Below are positions 44,060 to 51,954 of a DNA stretch of 64,000 nt, in pieces. Under the pieces are notes generated by a model. The model did not search any database and was not told the DNA's origin. It worked only from the letters and a program-made list of their open reading frames with translations. The first letter of the stretch is position 1. Every line of letters begins with the position of its first letter. Made by a program: the position numbers and the translations under genes. The stretch is from Oceaniglobus trochenteri (lineage in GTDB: Bacteria; Pseudomonadota; Alphaproteobacteria; Rhodobacterales; Rhodobacteraceae): assembly GCF_020529025.1 (NCBI RefSeq), contig NZ_JACNMM010000006.1, positions 62,001-126,000 on the forward strand, written 5' to 3'.

Positions 44060-44070
44060 TAGTAGGACAA
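44060..44070. promoter_or_regulatory. GntR/FadR-type operator 2
   Basis: TAGTAGGACAA matches TNGTNNNACNA, and on the minus strand reads TTGTCCTACTA, with the same AACTTGTC context as operator 1. It lies 19 bases before the aldolase start, between the putative TATAAT and the ribosome site. Confidence 0.6.
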
Positions 44071-44088
44071 GTTGGATCGGAGAAACGC

Positions 44089-45018
44089 ATGATTGACCCC
44101 AGGGGATTTTACGTCGTCGCCCAGACGCCCTTTGCCGATGACGGCACGCTGGATGAAACCAGCATCGACAGCCTGTGCGATTTCTACATCCGCGGCGGCG
44201 TAAACGGCTTCACCGTCCTTGGCGTCAGCGGCGAGGCCTTTCGTCTGACGGTGTCCGAATCGCTGGCGGTGGCGAAACGCTATGTGGCGCGACGCGAAGG
44301 CCGGCCGGTGATCGTGGGTACCAGCAACGCCTCAATCGCGCATCTGGTCGAGATGTCGCAAAGGGTGATGGACCTGGGCGCCGAGGGGGTGATGATCGCC
44401 CCTGCCGCCGGATTGAAAACCGAAGCCGACCTGAAGAACTATTTCGATCAGGTGATGGGCGGCCTTGGCGACATTCCCGTGGTCTTGCAGGATTTCCCGT
44501 CGTCCACCGGGGTGAACATGTCGGTGGCTTCGATGGTGCAACTGGTGGCCGATCACCCGACGATATGCGCCATCAAGCATGAAGATGCGCCCAGCCTGCC
44601 GAAACTGTCGCGCCTGATCGATGCCATGACCCGCACCGTTCCCATCCTGACCGGATCGAACGCGCAATACCTGCCCGAGGAATTGCGCCGGGGCGCCACC
44701 GGCCCCATGGCGGGCTTCTCCTTCCCCGAGGTTCTGGCCCGCATCGAGGAATTGCACCGCAAGGGCGACGAAGACGGCGTGGACGAGATTTTCGCCACCT
44801 TCCTGCCGCTGATCCGGCACGAGGCGCAGGGCGTCTGGGGCCTTGCCGTCAGGAAAGAGATCATGCGGCGGCGCGGGGCCATGGCCTCGGCCTTCATGCG
44901 CGCCCCTGCCCCGCGGCTGGACGCCCGCGACATGGAGGAAATCGACCGCCTGCTGACCATGCTGGCGCGGCGAACCGACATGGTCAGCACCGATCTGGTG
45001 GGCCTTGGCCATGCATGA
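44089..45018 (+). CDS. DapA-family (dihydrodipicolinate synthase/KDG aldolase-like) lyase
   Basis: 309 aa class I aldolase-type TIM barrel. The Schiff-base lysine is Lys163 in CAIKHEDAP, and GVSGEAFRLT (45-54) replaces the usual GTTGE loop. The conserved catalytic tyrosine of the YxxP motif is absent: VLQDFPSSTG (132-141) stands there. This is common in uncharacterised sugar-acid members and argues against lysine biosynthesis. With a dehydratase across the divergent promoter, cleavage or conversion of a 2-keto-3-deoxy acid is the likely role. It overlaps the lactonase gene by 8 bases. Confidence 0.9.
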   Translation: MIDPRGFYVVAQTPFADDGTLDETSIDSLCDFYIRGGVNGFTVLGVSGEAFRLTVSESLAVAKRYVARREGRPVIVGTSNASIAHLVEMSQRVMDLGAEGVMIAPAAGLKTEADLKNYFDQVMGGLGDIPVVLQDFPSSTGVNMSVASMVQLVADHPTICAIKHEDAPSLPKLSRLIDAMTRTVPILTGSNAQYLPEELRRGATGPMAGFSFPEVLARIEELHRKGDEDGVDEIFATFLPLIRHEAQGVWGLAVRKEIMRRRGAMASAFMRAPAPRLDARDMEEIDRLLTMLARRTDMVSTDLVGLGHA

Positions 45019-45778
45019 TTGCCACGCCCACATCATCGGCCCCGCCCCACACGACCCCGATTGGCCCCATGACACCGAAGAGGCGACGCTGGCCGACTAC
45101 ATGGCGATGCTGGATGCCAACGACATCGAAAAGGGCGTGCTGGTTCAGCCCCGCGCCCATGGCACCGACAACAGCCTGATCCTGGATGCGATCCGCCGGT
45201 ATCCCGACCGGTTGCGCGGGGTGGCCGTGGTGGCGCCCGACATGGGCGTCGAAGGGCTGCGCGATCTGCACCGCGCGGGCATTCGCGGCGTCCGGCTGGG
45301 TGGCAAGGTGCCGGTTTCTGCCCTGCCCGCGATGGCGCCCGACCTGGCGCGGGCCGGGCTGCATGTTCAGCTGCTGATGCGGGGCGATGACATCGTGACA
45401 CACCGCGACGCCATCGCCGATTGCCCCGTCCCCGTGGTGATCGACCATCTGGCCCACCCCGATCCGGCCCCGGGCACCGATGGTGCGCCCTACCGCACGC
45501 TTTCCGACCTGCTGGACCTTGGCCATGTCTTCGCGAAGCTGTCGGCGATCTATCGCTATTCCGAACGCGCCGATTGGTCGGATGCCCTGCCCCTGCAACG
45601 CGACCTGGCCCGCCGCCATCCCGAGCGGTTGGTCTGGGGGTCGGATTGGCCCTTCCTGAACCAGCCCGCCCCGGGGCCGACACCCCCCCGCCTGCTGGCG
45701 GCGCTGCGCGATGCGGTGGCGCCCGAGGCCCTGGCGCGGATCACCGAAACCACCCCCCGCGTGCTTTACGGGTTCTGA
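45011..45778 (+). CDS. Amidohydrolase-2 family lactonase-like hydrolase (LigI/fuconolactonase type)
   Basis: 255 aa from the ATG at 45011. TIM-barrel amidohydrolase with the HxH pair His5/His7 (MHDCHAHII), VVIDHLAHPD, AKLSAIYRYSE and the WGSDWPF Asp motif near residue 215, as in 2-pyrone-4,6-dicarboxylate lactonase and fuconolactonase relatives. Such enzymes open sugar or pyrone lactones with one or no metal. Next to a dehydratase, aldolase and NAD-dependent dehydrogenase it would supply the lactone-hydrolysis step. Confidence 0.88.
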   Translation: MHDCHAHIIGPAPHDPDWPHDTEEATLADYMAMLDANDIEKGVLVQPRAHGTDNSLILDAIRRYPDRLRGVAVVAPDMGVEGLRDLHRAGIRGVRLGGKVPVSALPAMAPDLARAGLHVQLLMRGDDIVTHRDAIADCPVPVVIDHLAHPDPAPGTDGAPYRTLSDLLDLGHVFAKLSAIYRYSERADWSDALPLQRDLARRHPERLVWGSDWPFLNQPAPGPTPPRLLAALRDAVAPEALARITETTPRVLYGF

Positions 45779-45829
45779 AAGGGCCGGAACCTTGCAAGGG
45801 GGCCGGAATAGCGCTTGCTCGAAGGCATC

Positions 45830-46090
45830 ATGCCGGTCGGGTGCGGCGCGGATGCAGGGCTGGCCTTGAACGACCTTGAAACCAAGAAACTGCGCTATTT
45901 CATCGCGATTGCCGAATGCGGTAGTTTCGCTGCGGCCTCGCGCCGGTTGAACGTGGCCCAACCCGGGCTCAGCCACCAGATGACGAATTTCGAATCCGAC
46001 ATCGGCGCGCCGATCGTCCTGCGCAGCAGCCAGGGGTGTCGCAGACCAAAACCGGCCAGCTTCTCATGAAGCACGCCCTGGCCATCACCG
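45830..46090 (+). pseudogene. LysR-family regulator remnant, frameshifted and truncated
   Basis: The N-terminal helix-turn-helix of a LysR regulator is clear ([40 protein letters not shown]). Near 46037 the frame changes: after IVLRSSQG the expected continuation [16 protein letters not shown] is in the next forward frame. Similarity stops near 46090, and the whole effector domain is missing. It abuts antisense transporter fragments, so a frameshift plus a large deletion has removed the gene. Confidence 0.8.
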
Positions 46091-46159
46091 ATCATCGCGC
46101 AGATGGTGGCCAGCGGCGAATGGCAGGGGGCGGGCGGCCAGAAGCGCCACCCTGTCGCG

Positions 46160-46435
46160 GGTGCTGCGATCGCGCCCAGACCATGGGAAATCATCAGGAT
46201 CGTGATGCCGAAGCGCTGCCGCAGATCGTCCATCAGCGCCAGAACCTGCGCCTCGATCGTCACACCCAGCGCCGTCGTCGGTTCATCGGGCGCGGCTCGC
46301 AGGCCATGGCGATGACGACCTGCTGGCGCATCCCGCGAGAAAGCTGGTTGGGAAATTCATTCATCCGAAGGGCCGCATCGGGCACCTTCACCGCTTCCAC
46401 CAACACCAGCGCTTCGGCCACTCGTCCCGCGCTGG
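46160..46435 (-). pseudogene. OppD/DppD-type ATPase remnant
   Basis: A decayed piece of an oligopeptide ATPase: VAEALVLVEAVKVPDAALRM and [21 protein letters not shown] (signature region), then after a small deletion and frame change near 46290 [20 protein letters not shown] and [15 protein letters not shown] (Walker B and switch region). Walker A and the C-terminus are absent. The signature LSGG is changed to LSRG. Confidence 0.8.
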
Positions 46436-46596
46436 CCAGCGTTCCGAACAACAGACCCAGGATCGCGCGACTGGGCACATCGCGCCCGAAACCGTGGGTT
46501 GCCGGCGGAGGGCGGATTCAGCCGATTGGCGGGGTCCAGTGCAAGGGGATCGTACGGCACGATCCAGGGCGCCAGAAGGGCGGCCAGCGTCAGCCG
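46436..46596 (-). pseudogene. DppC-type permease remnant
   Basis: Fragment corresponding to the N-terminal part of a peptide permease: ALLAPWIVPYDPLALDPANR, then in a shifted frame HGFGRDVPSRAILGLL, equivalent to the GTDxxGRDxxSR block. All later transmembrane segments are missing and the sequence runs directly into the OppD remnant. Confidence 0.72.
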
Positions 46597-46609
46597 CCCC
46601 AGCCCCGGC

Positions 46610-46761
46610 ATGGCAATGCCAGGGCCGATGGTGGTGGCGATGGGAATGGCCGCATTGCGCATGGCGTGAACCTTCAGCACATGGCGCGCCGGAACGCTCT
46701 TGGCCCGGGCGGTGCGGATGAAATCGGCCACCAGCGTTTCAATCACGGGTGAGCGCGTCAT
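46610..46761 (-). pseudogene. DppB-type permease remnant
   Basis: Fragment with the EAA-like loop of a DppB permease: SPVIETLVADFIRTARAKSV and ARHVLKVHAMRNAAIPIATT. The upstream three quarters are absent, and the reading joins the DppC fragment without a stop. Order B-C-D on the minus strand is the normal order of a peptide importer operon. Confidence 0.75.
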
Positions 46762-47069
46762 CTGCTGTTTCAACACGCAACAGGGCGCCCCTGAGCCAAG
46801 GAACAAAAGCGCCGCACGCTTTCCGATCTGGAAAATAGAAGTCTGTCATAGAGGATTGCGAAAACCCTGTTTCAACGTCCCCCGCTCCGCCGCCAGGCCT
46901 GGCCCGATCCAATGCCAGGGGAGAGCAGGCAGATGCCGGCGATTCATCCGAGTTCGAACCTGTCGTCGCCACGGCCGGACATTTCCCCGTCTGGCGGAAG
47001 GGCACGACGCCGTTCTATGCCGCGCCGGGCTTTCCCGGCACGTCCTGTTGCGCGGATATCCCCGGGGCG
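46762..47069. other. Non-coding or degenerate stretch before the alpha/beta hydrolase
   Basis: From 46839 the frame of the downstream hydrolase is open with no ATG, GTG or TTG that has a good ribosome site; the part from about 46980 (GHFPVWRKGTTPFYAAPGFP) looks protein-like. The original 5' end of the hydrolase may have been here and been lost. Nothing else is recognisable. Confidence 0.45.
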
Positions 47070-47783
47070 ATGACACCGGGGCGGATCATCGTGGCCGTGC
47101 ATGGCAGCGAACGTTCGTCCGAACTGATGCGCAATGCCTTTGCCGATGCCGCCGGGACCACCGGCAGCGTGCTGATCTGCCCGCTGTTTCCCATCGGCAT
47201 CCACGGCAAGGGCGACGAACCGGCCGACAAGTTCATCCTCTGGAACGGGCTGCGCTATGACCACGCGCTTGAGGCAATGCTGGTTGACGCGGCACAGCGG
47301 TTCGGCTTTGCCCCGGCGCCGGTTCACATCTCCGGCTTCTCCGGCGACGCGCAGTTTGCTCAACGCTATCTGCTGGTGCGGCCCGAGAATGTCGCTTCGG
47401 CCTCGGTAAAGGGGCCGGGATATGTCTCCGCGCGCCCCTGGTGGACCGGCACCGCCGACATGGAGACGCATTTCGCCGCCCCCTGCCACCTTGCGGCCCT
47501 GCGAAAGGTGCCGGTTCAGGTGATCGTGGGCGCGCAGGACACCGGACAGGCCTTCATGACCATCGCGCGCGAGTCACCGATCCGGGCCGGGGGCGCGAAC
47601 GACATGGGTGGCACCGGCATCGAAACGACGCGCCTGCTGACCATGAACCTGCAAAGCCAGGCCATCGCGGTGCGGTTCGACATGGCGGACCAGACGCGCC
47701 ACGAGATGACCGCAAACGTCATCGCCGCCGTCACCGAACTCTGGCGCGAAGTCCTGGGGCCGACAGACCGCGACAGCGGCTGA
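47070..47783 (+). CDS. Alpha/beta hydrolase, possibly 5'-truncated
   Basis: 237 aa from the only good ATG, at 47070; no strong ribosome site precedes it and the same frame is open for a further 231 bases upstream. The oxyanion-region HGSERS is at 11-16, the nucleophile elbow ISGFSGDAQFAQRY gives Ser91, and HEMTANV near the C-terminus offers the histidine. The sequence resembles PHB-depolymerase/dienelactone-hydrolase-like enzymes. Because it borders the decayed transporter, it may be a relict or still functional; its end is intact, with a terminator over the stop. Confidence 0.65.
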   Translation: MTPGRIIVAVHGSERSSELMRNAFADAAGTTGSVLICPLFPIGIHGKGDEPADKFILWNGLRYDHALEAMLVDAAQRFGFAPAPVHISGFSGDAQFAQRYLLVRPENVASASVKGPGYVSARPWWTGTADMETHFAAPCHLAALRKVPVQVIVGAQDTGQAFMTIARESPIRAGGANDMGGTGIETTRLLTMNLQSQAIAVRFDMADQTRHEMTANVIAAVTELWREVLGPTDRDSG

Positions 47784-47821
47784 AACCGCACCCGGCCCGG
47801 GCAAAGGCCACGGTTTCAGCC
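47778..47821. terminator. Bidirectional terminator hairpin
   Basis: Perfect 11-base inverted repeat GGCTGAAACCG (47778-47788) and CGGTTTCAGCC (47811-47821), loop of 22. The left arm includes the hydrolase stop codon. It sits in the gap between two convergent transcripts, as expected of a shared terminator. A second small hairpin with CCCGC/GCGGG arms is at 47868-47882. Confidence 0.6.
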
Positions 47822-47867
47822 AGCCGAAAGGCCCCAGCATCATGAGCGAGCGGCGACAGGCGATGCC

Positions 47868-47882
47868 CCCGCGCAGCGCGGG
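47868..47882. terminator. Small GC-rich hairpin downstream of the 10-gene operon
   Basis: CCCGCGCAGCGCGGG is symmetric about its centre and could form a 5-base stem. It lies 9 bases past the ATPase stop on the minus strand and probably contributes to termination with the larger repeat at 47778-47821. Confidence 0.4.
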
Positions 47883-47891
47883 CCTGGCCGG

Positions 47892-48977
47892 TCAGTCGTT
47901 CAGAATCGCCATGCTGTCGGCGTCCCAGCCGATCCACACGGGGCCGTCGCCCAGGCTGGTGCCGGTGGTGGTATCGACATAGGCCTTCAGCGTGGCATCC
48001 GCCGCGCCTTCGACCTGCAGGTCCAGCGCCATACGGCTGCCCAGGAAGGTCGCGCCGATCACCCGGCCCTGCACCGCGTTCTGGGTCGCAGGGCGCTCCT
48101 TGCCGAAACCCAGCCGCTCCAGCCGGATCGAGGCCGTGACGGGCCCCTGCGCCACCTTGCGCCCGGGCGCGACGTGGCCACGCAGGGTCTGGCCGTGCCA
48201 GTCCATGATCACGTCATCGCCCTCCATCCCGCGCACCTGCCCGTTCAGAAGGTTGGTTTCGCCGATGAATTCGGCCACGAAGCGGCTTGCGGGGTGGAAG
48301 TACAGCTCTTCCGGGGTGCCGTCCTGTTCCACCCGGCCCTTGTTCATCACCACGATCCGGTCGGACATGGTCAGCGCCTCTTCCTGGTCGTGGGTGACGA
48401 AGAAGAAGGTCTTGTCGGTGCGCCGCTGGATCGACTTCAGCTCTTTCTGGACCTGGCCGCGCAGCTTTGCATCCAGCGCACCCAGCGGTTCGTCCAGCAG
48501 AAGAAGGGCCGGATCGGGGGCAAGGGCGCGGGCCAGCGCGACACGCTGGCGCTGACCGCCCGAAAGTTGCGCCGGATAACGATCGCCGAAACCGTCCAGT
48601 TCGAGGAAGGACATGATTTCATCCAGCCGCGCCTTGATCGCCGACTTGCCCATGCCCTTCAGCTCCAGCCCGAAGGCGATGTTGCGGGCCACGGTCATGT
48701 GGGGAAACAGCGCATAGTCCTGGAACACCATGTTCACGTTGCGCCGGTCGGGGGGCAGCTTTGTCACGTCCTGGCCATCCAGGATGACGCGGCCCTTGTC
48801 GGGGGTTTCGAACCCGCCAAGGATGCGCAGGGTCGTCGACTTGCCACAGCCCGAGGGGCCGAGGAAGGTCACGAACTCACCCTGCGCGATGTCCAGGTCA
48901 AGGGCCTCAAGCGCCACGGTCTTGCCGAAGCTCTTGGAAATGCCGTCGATGCGAACAAGGGGGGTGGTGTCGGTCAT
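47892..48977 (-). CDS. Spermidine/putrescine-type ABC transporter ATPase (PotA-like)
   Basis: 361 aa. Walker A GPSGCGKST (about 39-47), Q-loop MVFQDYALFPHM, signature LSGGQRQRVALARAL, Walker B LLLDEPLGALD and VTHDQEEAL; a C-terminal TOBE domain includes VTASIRLERLGFG. It is the last gene of the 10-gene operon and overlaps the PotC-type gene by four bases. The family carries polyamines, opines or other cationic nitrogen compounds. Confidence 0.94.
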   Translation of the reverse strand: MTDTTPLVRIDGISKSFGKTVALEALDLDIAQGEFVTFLGPSGCGKSTTLRILGGFETPDKGRVILDGQDVTKLPPDRRNVNMVFQDYALFPHMTVARNIAFGLELKGMGKSAIKARLDEIMSFLELDGFGDRYPAQLSGGQRQRVALARALAPDPALLLLDEPLGALDAKLRGQVQKELKSIQRRTDKTFFFVTHDQEEALTMSDRIVVMNKGRVEQDGTPEELYFHPASRFVAEFIGETNLLNGQVRGMEGDDVIMDWHGQTLRGHVAPGRKVAQGPVTASIRLERLGFGKERPATQNAVQGRVIGATFLGSRMALDLQVEGAADATLKAYVDTTTGTSLGDGPVWIGWDADSMAILND

Positions 48978-49765
48978 GATTGGGAATCCTTGTTCATGCG
49001 GCGGGTGAAACGCTCGGCCCAGATGCCGATGGCTGCGGTGACGACAAGCGCGACCGTCGCGATTGCATTGATCTCGGGCGACATGCCCGAACGGAGTTTG
49101 GCAAAGATCAGCACCGGCAGCGTCGGATCGTACCCCCCAAGGAAGAACGAGCGGACGAAATCGTCAAAGGACAGCAGCAGGCAGAAGATGCTGGCGCCGA
49201 CGATGGCCGGGATCAGGTAGGGCAGCGTGATGCGCAGGAAGACGACCATGGGATCGGCGCCCAGGTCGCGCGCCGCCTCAAGCTGGCTTTTGGGCAGGGT
49301 CGACAGGCGCGCCATGACGACCAGCACCACGAAGGGCACGTTGTGAACCGCGTGGGCCCAGATGATGGCGCCCATGCCCGGTTCGATCCCGAGACCCCGC
49401 GCATAGATGCGAAAGGCAATGGCCGAGATGATGCCGGGCACCAGCGCCGGCATGACCGCCAGCCCGAAGATCACGGCCCGGCCCACGAACTTGCGCCCCT
49501 CGAGCAGGACGGCGATCCAGGTGCCCACCAGGATCGACACCAGCGTGGACAGCACCGCGATGGCGATGGAGTAGCCAAAGGCCGACACAACGGCGCCGTC
49601 GTTGAACACCCCGGTGTACCAGTCCAGCGTCCAGGACCGGATCGGAAAGCCGATGAACTTGCTGTCCTTGAACCCCATCAGGATCATCAGGATCAGCGGC
49701 ACGAAGACATAGAGAACGAAGGCCCAATAGATGCAGGCCATGAAGATGCGGTTGCCGCGGGTCAT
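48974..49765 (-). CDS. Spermidine/putrescine-type ABC permease (PotC-like)
   Basis: 263 aa from the ATG at 49765, which overlaps the PotB-type stop (ATGA); earlier in-frame codons read antisense to nothing conserved. EAA loop EAARDLGADPMVVFLRITLP near residue 160, plus LSFDDFVRSFFLGG, a block typical of PotC. Confidence 0.93.
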   Translation of the reverse strand: MTRGNRIFMACIYWAFVLYVFVPLILMILMGFKDSKFIGFPIRSWTLDWYTGVFNDGAVVSAFGYSIAIAVLSTLVSILVGTWIAVLLEGRKFVGRAVIFGLAVMPALVPGIISAIAFRIYARGLGIEPGMGAIIWAHAVHNVPFVVLVVMARLSTLPKSQLEAARDLGADPMVVFLRITLPYLIPAIVGASIFCLLLSFDDFVRSFFLGGYDPTLPVLIFAKLRSGMSPEINAIATVALVVTAAIGIWAERFTRRMNKDSQS

Positions 49766-50739
49766 CGTGCGTCTCCCTTCCGCATCGCCTTGATGATGCG
49801 CTGGAACATGGCGGTCAGGGCCAGGGCGGCCAGGAACATGATCGTGGCAAAGGCGGCACCGGTGGGCCACTGGTCGCCCGCGACATGGAAGAACCCGGCG
49901 ATGGTTTCGGCGAAAACCGTGGTCGAGGGGCCGCCCAGAAGAACGGGCGTGGCGTAAAAGCCGGTGGAGATCAGGAAGACCAGCGTACAGCCCGATCCGA
50001 TGCCCTCAAGCGTCAGGGGCAGGGTGATCCGTCGGAACCGGGTCCAGGCCCCGGCGCCCAGGTCGGCGCCCGCCTCGTTATAGCTTTTGGGCAGTTTTTC
50101 CAGCGCCGAATACAGCGGCAGGAGCATGTAGAGCGCCGTCAGGTAAACCGTGCCGACCCCCATGGAAAAGCTGGTGTACATGAAGGGAATGGGCCGGTCG
50201 ATCAGGCCCAGCGTCTTCAGCACTAGGTTCACGGCACCGGTATTGCCCAGCAGGATCATGATGGCATAGGTGCGCACGATCTCGCCCACCCAGAAGGGGA
50301 TGAGCAGCAACAGAAGCATCAGCATCTGGTTGCGGCGGCTGACATGGCGGGCCAGGAAATAGGCCACCGGATAGGTGATGATCAGCGTGCAGAAGGTGAA
50401 GACGAAGGCAAAGGCCAGCGTGCGGAAGAACGGCTGCCAGAAGATGCTGTCCCCGAAGAACTTCATGTAGTGTTCGAGGGTGAAGAAGGTTTCGGTATCG
50501 GGGGCGACGGGATAGGCGCTGGTCAGGCTGACGCGCGCCATCTGCATCATCGGGCCCAGGTGCTGGGTCAGCACCCAGATCAGCGGAAAGATGGCCAGGA
50601 TCAGGAACTGCCGGCGGGGCGAGCCATAGATGACATCGACCAGCGCACGGTACGGCGTCCAGCGCGTCATCCGACCCCAGAACGTCGGTGTCTCGGATGT
50701 GCCCGGTCGCTGGTGGATCTGGGCGGTGTCGCTTGGCAT
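49762..50739 (-). CDS. Spermidine/putrescine-type ABC permease (PotB-like)
   Basis: 325 aa if started at the ATG at 50739 (AGAAGGGG upstream); an ATG 33 bases earlier (50772) is a possible alternative. Hydrophobic helices, EAA loop NEAGADLGAGAWTRFRRITL near residue 230 and YLLP-like YMLLPLYSALEKLP fit PotB. A stem-loop separates it from the binding-protein gene. Confidence 0.92.
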   Translation of the reverse strand: MPSDTAQIHQRPGTSETPTFWGRMTRWTPYRALVDVIYGSPRRQFLILAIFPLIWVLTQHLGPMMQMARVSLTSAYPVAPDTETFFTLEHYMKFFGDSIFWQPFFRTLAFAFVFTFCTLIITYPVAYFLARHVSRRNQMLMLLLLLIPFWVGEIVRTYAIMILLGNTGAVNLVLKTLGLIDRPIPFMYTSFSMGVGTVYLTALYMLLPLYSALEKLPKSYNEAGADLGAGAWTRFRRITLPLTLEGIGSGCTLVFLISTGFYATPVLLGGPSTTVFAETIAGFFHVAGDQWPTGAAFATIMFLAALALTAMFQRIIKAMRKGDAR

Positions 50740-50772
50740 GACAGCCCCTTCTGTAGGAAAGCGTTGCGTCAT

Positions 50773-50796
50773 CCGCCCCCGGATCACCGGGGGCGG
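50773..50796 (-). promoter_or_regulatory. Intercistronic GC-rich stem-loop after binding-protein gene
   Basis: Perfect 10-base inverted repeat CCGCCCCCGG (50773-50782) and CCGGGGGCGG (50787-50796) with a 4-base loop, between the binding-protein stop and the PotB-type start. It overlaps the alternative start region of the permease, which favours the later start. Confidence 0.65.
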
Positions 50797-50813
50797 GCTG
50801 TGACGGGTGGTGA

Positions 50814-51923
50814 TCAGGCGGCCTTGATCGCCTCGACGGCCGGGTCCATCAGGCCGTACTTCAGTTCGTTCTCCTCGGCGCGGAAGAACTGGAGATTGGC
50901 CAGCTGCTCCTCGGGGAACGAGGTGGACTTGCGCTCAAGTTCGTTCAGGAACTTGTCGGCACCCTTGTAGGTCGAGATGAAGCCCGACGCCTTGGTCATC
51001 GAGGCACCGATCTCGGGCGAGGACAGCAGCGCATCAAGGAAGGTATAGGCGTTGTCGGCGTTCGGCGCGTTCTTGGCGATGTTGAACGTGTAGACAAAAC
51101 CGTAGGACCCTTCCTGCGGGATGCTCATCGCCAGCGGGAAGCCATCGTTGATCAGGGCCGCGGCCGGGCCGTTCCAGCTGTGGCCCAGGAGGATGTCCTG
51201 GTTCACCATCATCTGCTGGAATTCGGCGCCGCCGTCATAGTACTTGCGCACCAGGGGCTTCTTCTCGATCATGAATTCCTGGATCTCGGCCATGATTTCG
51301 GCAGCGCGTTCGTGATCATCGGCATATTCGATGAAGTTGCCGTCATAGCCCTTCATCAGCATCACGATCGACAGCATGTCCTGGATGATATAGGCGGTCT
51401 GGCCCTTGTACTTCTCGGAAAACAGCGTGTCCCAGGTCTGGGCTTCCTCGGCGGTCACATAGTCGGTGTTGTAGGACAGAACTTCCATGCCCGACAGGAT
51501 CGGCGCGCCCCATTTCTCGCCGTTGATCGTCGCCCAGTCGGACTCCGAGAAGGTGGGGTTGATCTTGTCCCAGTTGTTCAGGCGGCCCGTGTCCATCGGC
51601 GCCAGAAGGTCGCTTTCGATGAACTGAAGGAAGCGGTGGCCCGCAACCGTCATGATGTCGACGGTGGGGTTCGGCTGTTCGGCGGCCAGCAGATTGAACT
51701 GCTTGCCCTGGTCATCCACCAGGCGCACGTTCACCTTGATGCCGGTTTCGGATTCGAACTGTTCCTTGAAGGCCTGGGGCACGAAATCGTTGTAGGTCCA
51801 GATGTTCACCTCGCCGCTGCCCTGCGCCATCGAACGGCGCAGATAGGCGGGGCTGGCCAGAAGGCCGCCAGCGGCAACGGTGGTGCCGATGAAACGGCGG
51901 CGGTTCAGTTTCAGATTGGTCAT
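50814..51923 (-). CDS. Spermidine/putrescine-type binding protein (PotD/PotF-like), Tat-exported
   Basis: 369 aa from the ATG at 51923 with AAGGAGAGACAAG upstream. The twin-arginine signal NRRRFIGTTVAAGGLLASPA predicts export in folded form. Mature motifs VNIWTYNDFVPQAFKEQFES and GMEVLSYNTDYV and the hydrophobic core are family-typical. It directly follows the octopine-dehydrogenase-like gene (31 bases), which hints at an amino-acid-derived or opine-like ligand rather than a simple polyamine. Confidence 0.92.
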   Translation of the reverse strand: MTNLKLNRRRFIGTTVAAGGLLASPAYLRRSMAQGSGEVNIWTYNDFVPQAFKEQFESETGIKVNVRLVDDQGKQFNLLAAEQPNPTVDIMTVAGHRFLQFIESDLLAPMDTGRLNNWDKINPTFSESDWATINGEKWGAPILSGMEVLSYNTDYVTAEEAQTWDTLFSEKYKGQTAYIIQDMLSIVMLMKGYDGNFIEYADDHERAAEIMAEIQEFMIEKKPLVRKYYDGGAEFQQMMVNQDILLGHSWNGPAAALINDGFPLAMSIPQEGSYGFVYTFNIAKNAPNADNAYTFLDALLSSPEIGASMTKASGFISTYKGADKFLNELERKSTSFPEEQLANLQFFRAEENELKYGLMDPAVEAIKAA

Positions 51924-51954
51924 CTTGTCTCTCCTTGTTGAGGAAGGTTCTTGT

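Noticed and set aside
44089-45018. DapA of lysine biosynthesis
   Set aside because: The catalytic tyrosine block is replaced and the gene is controlled with a sugar-acid module.
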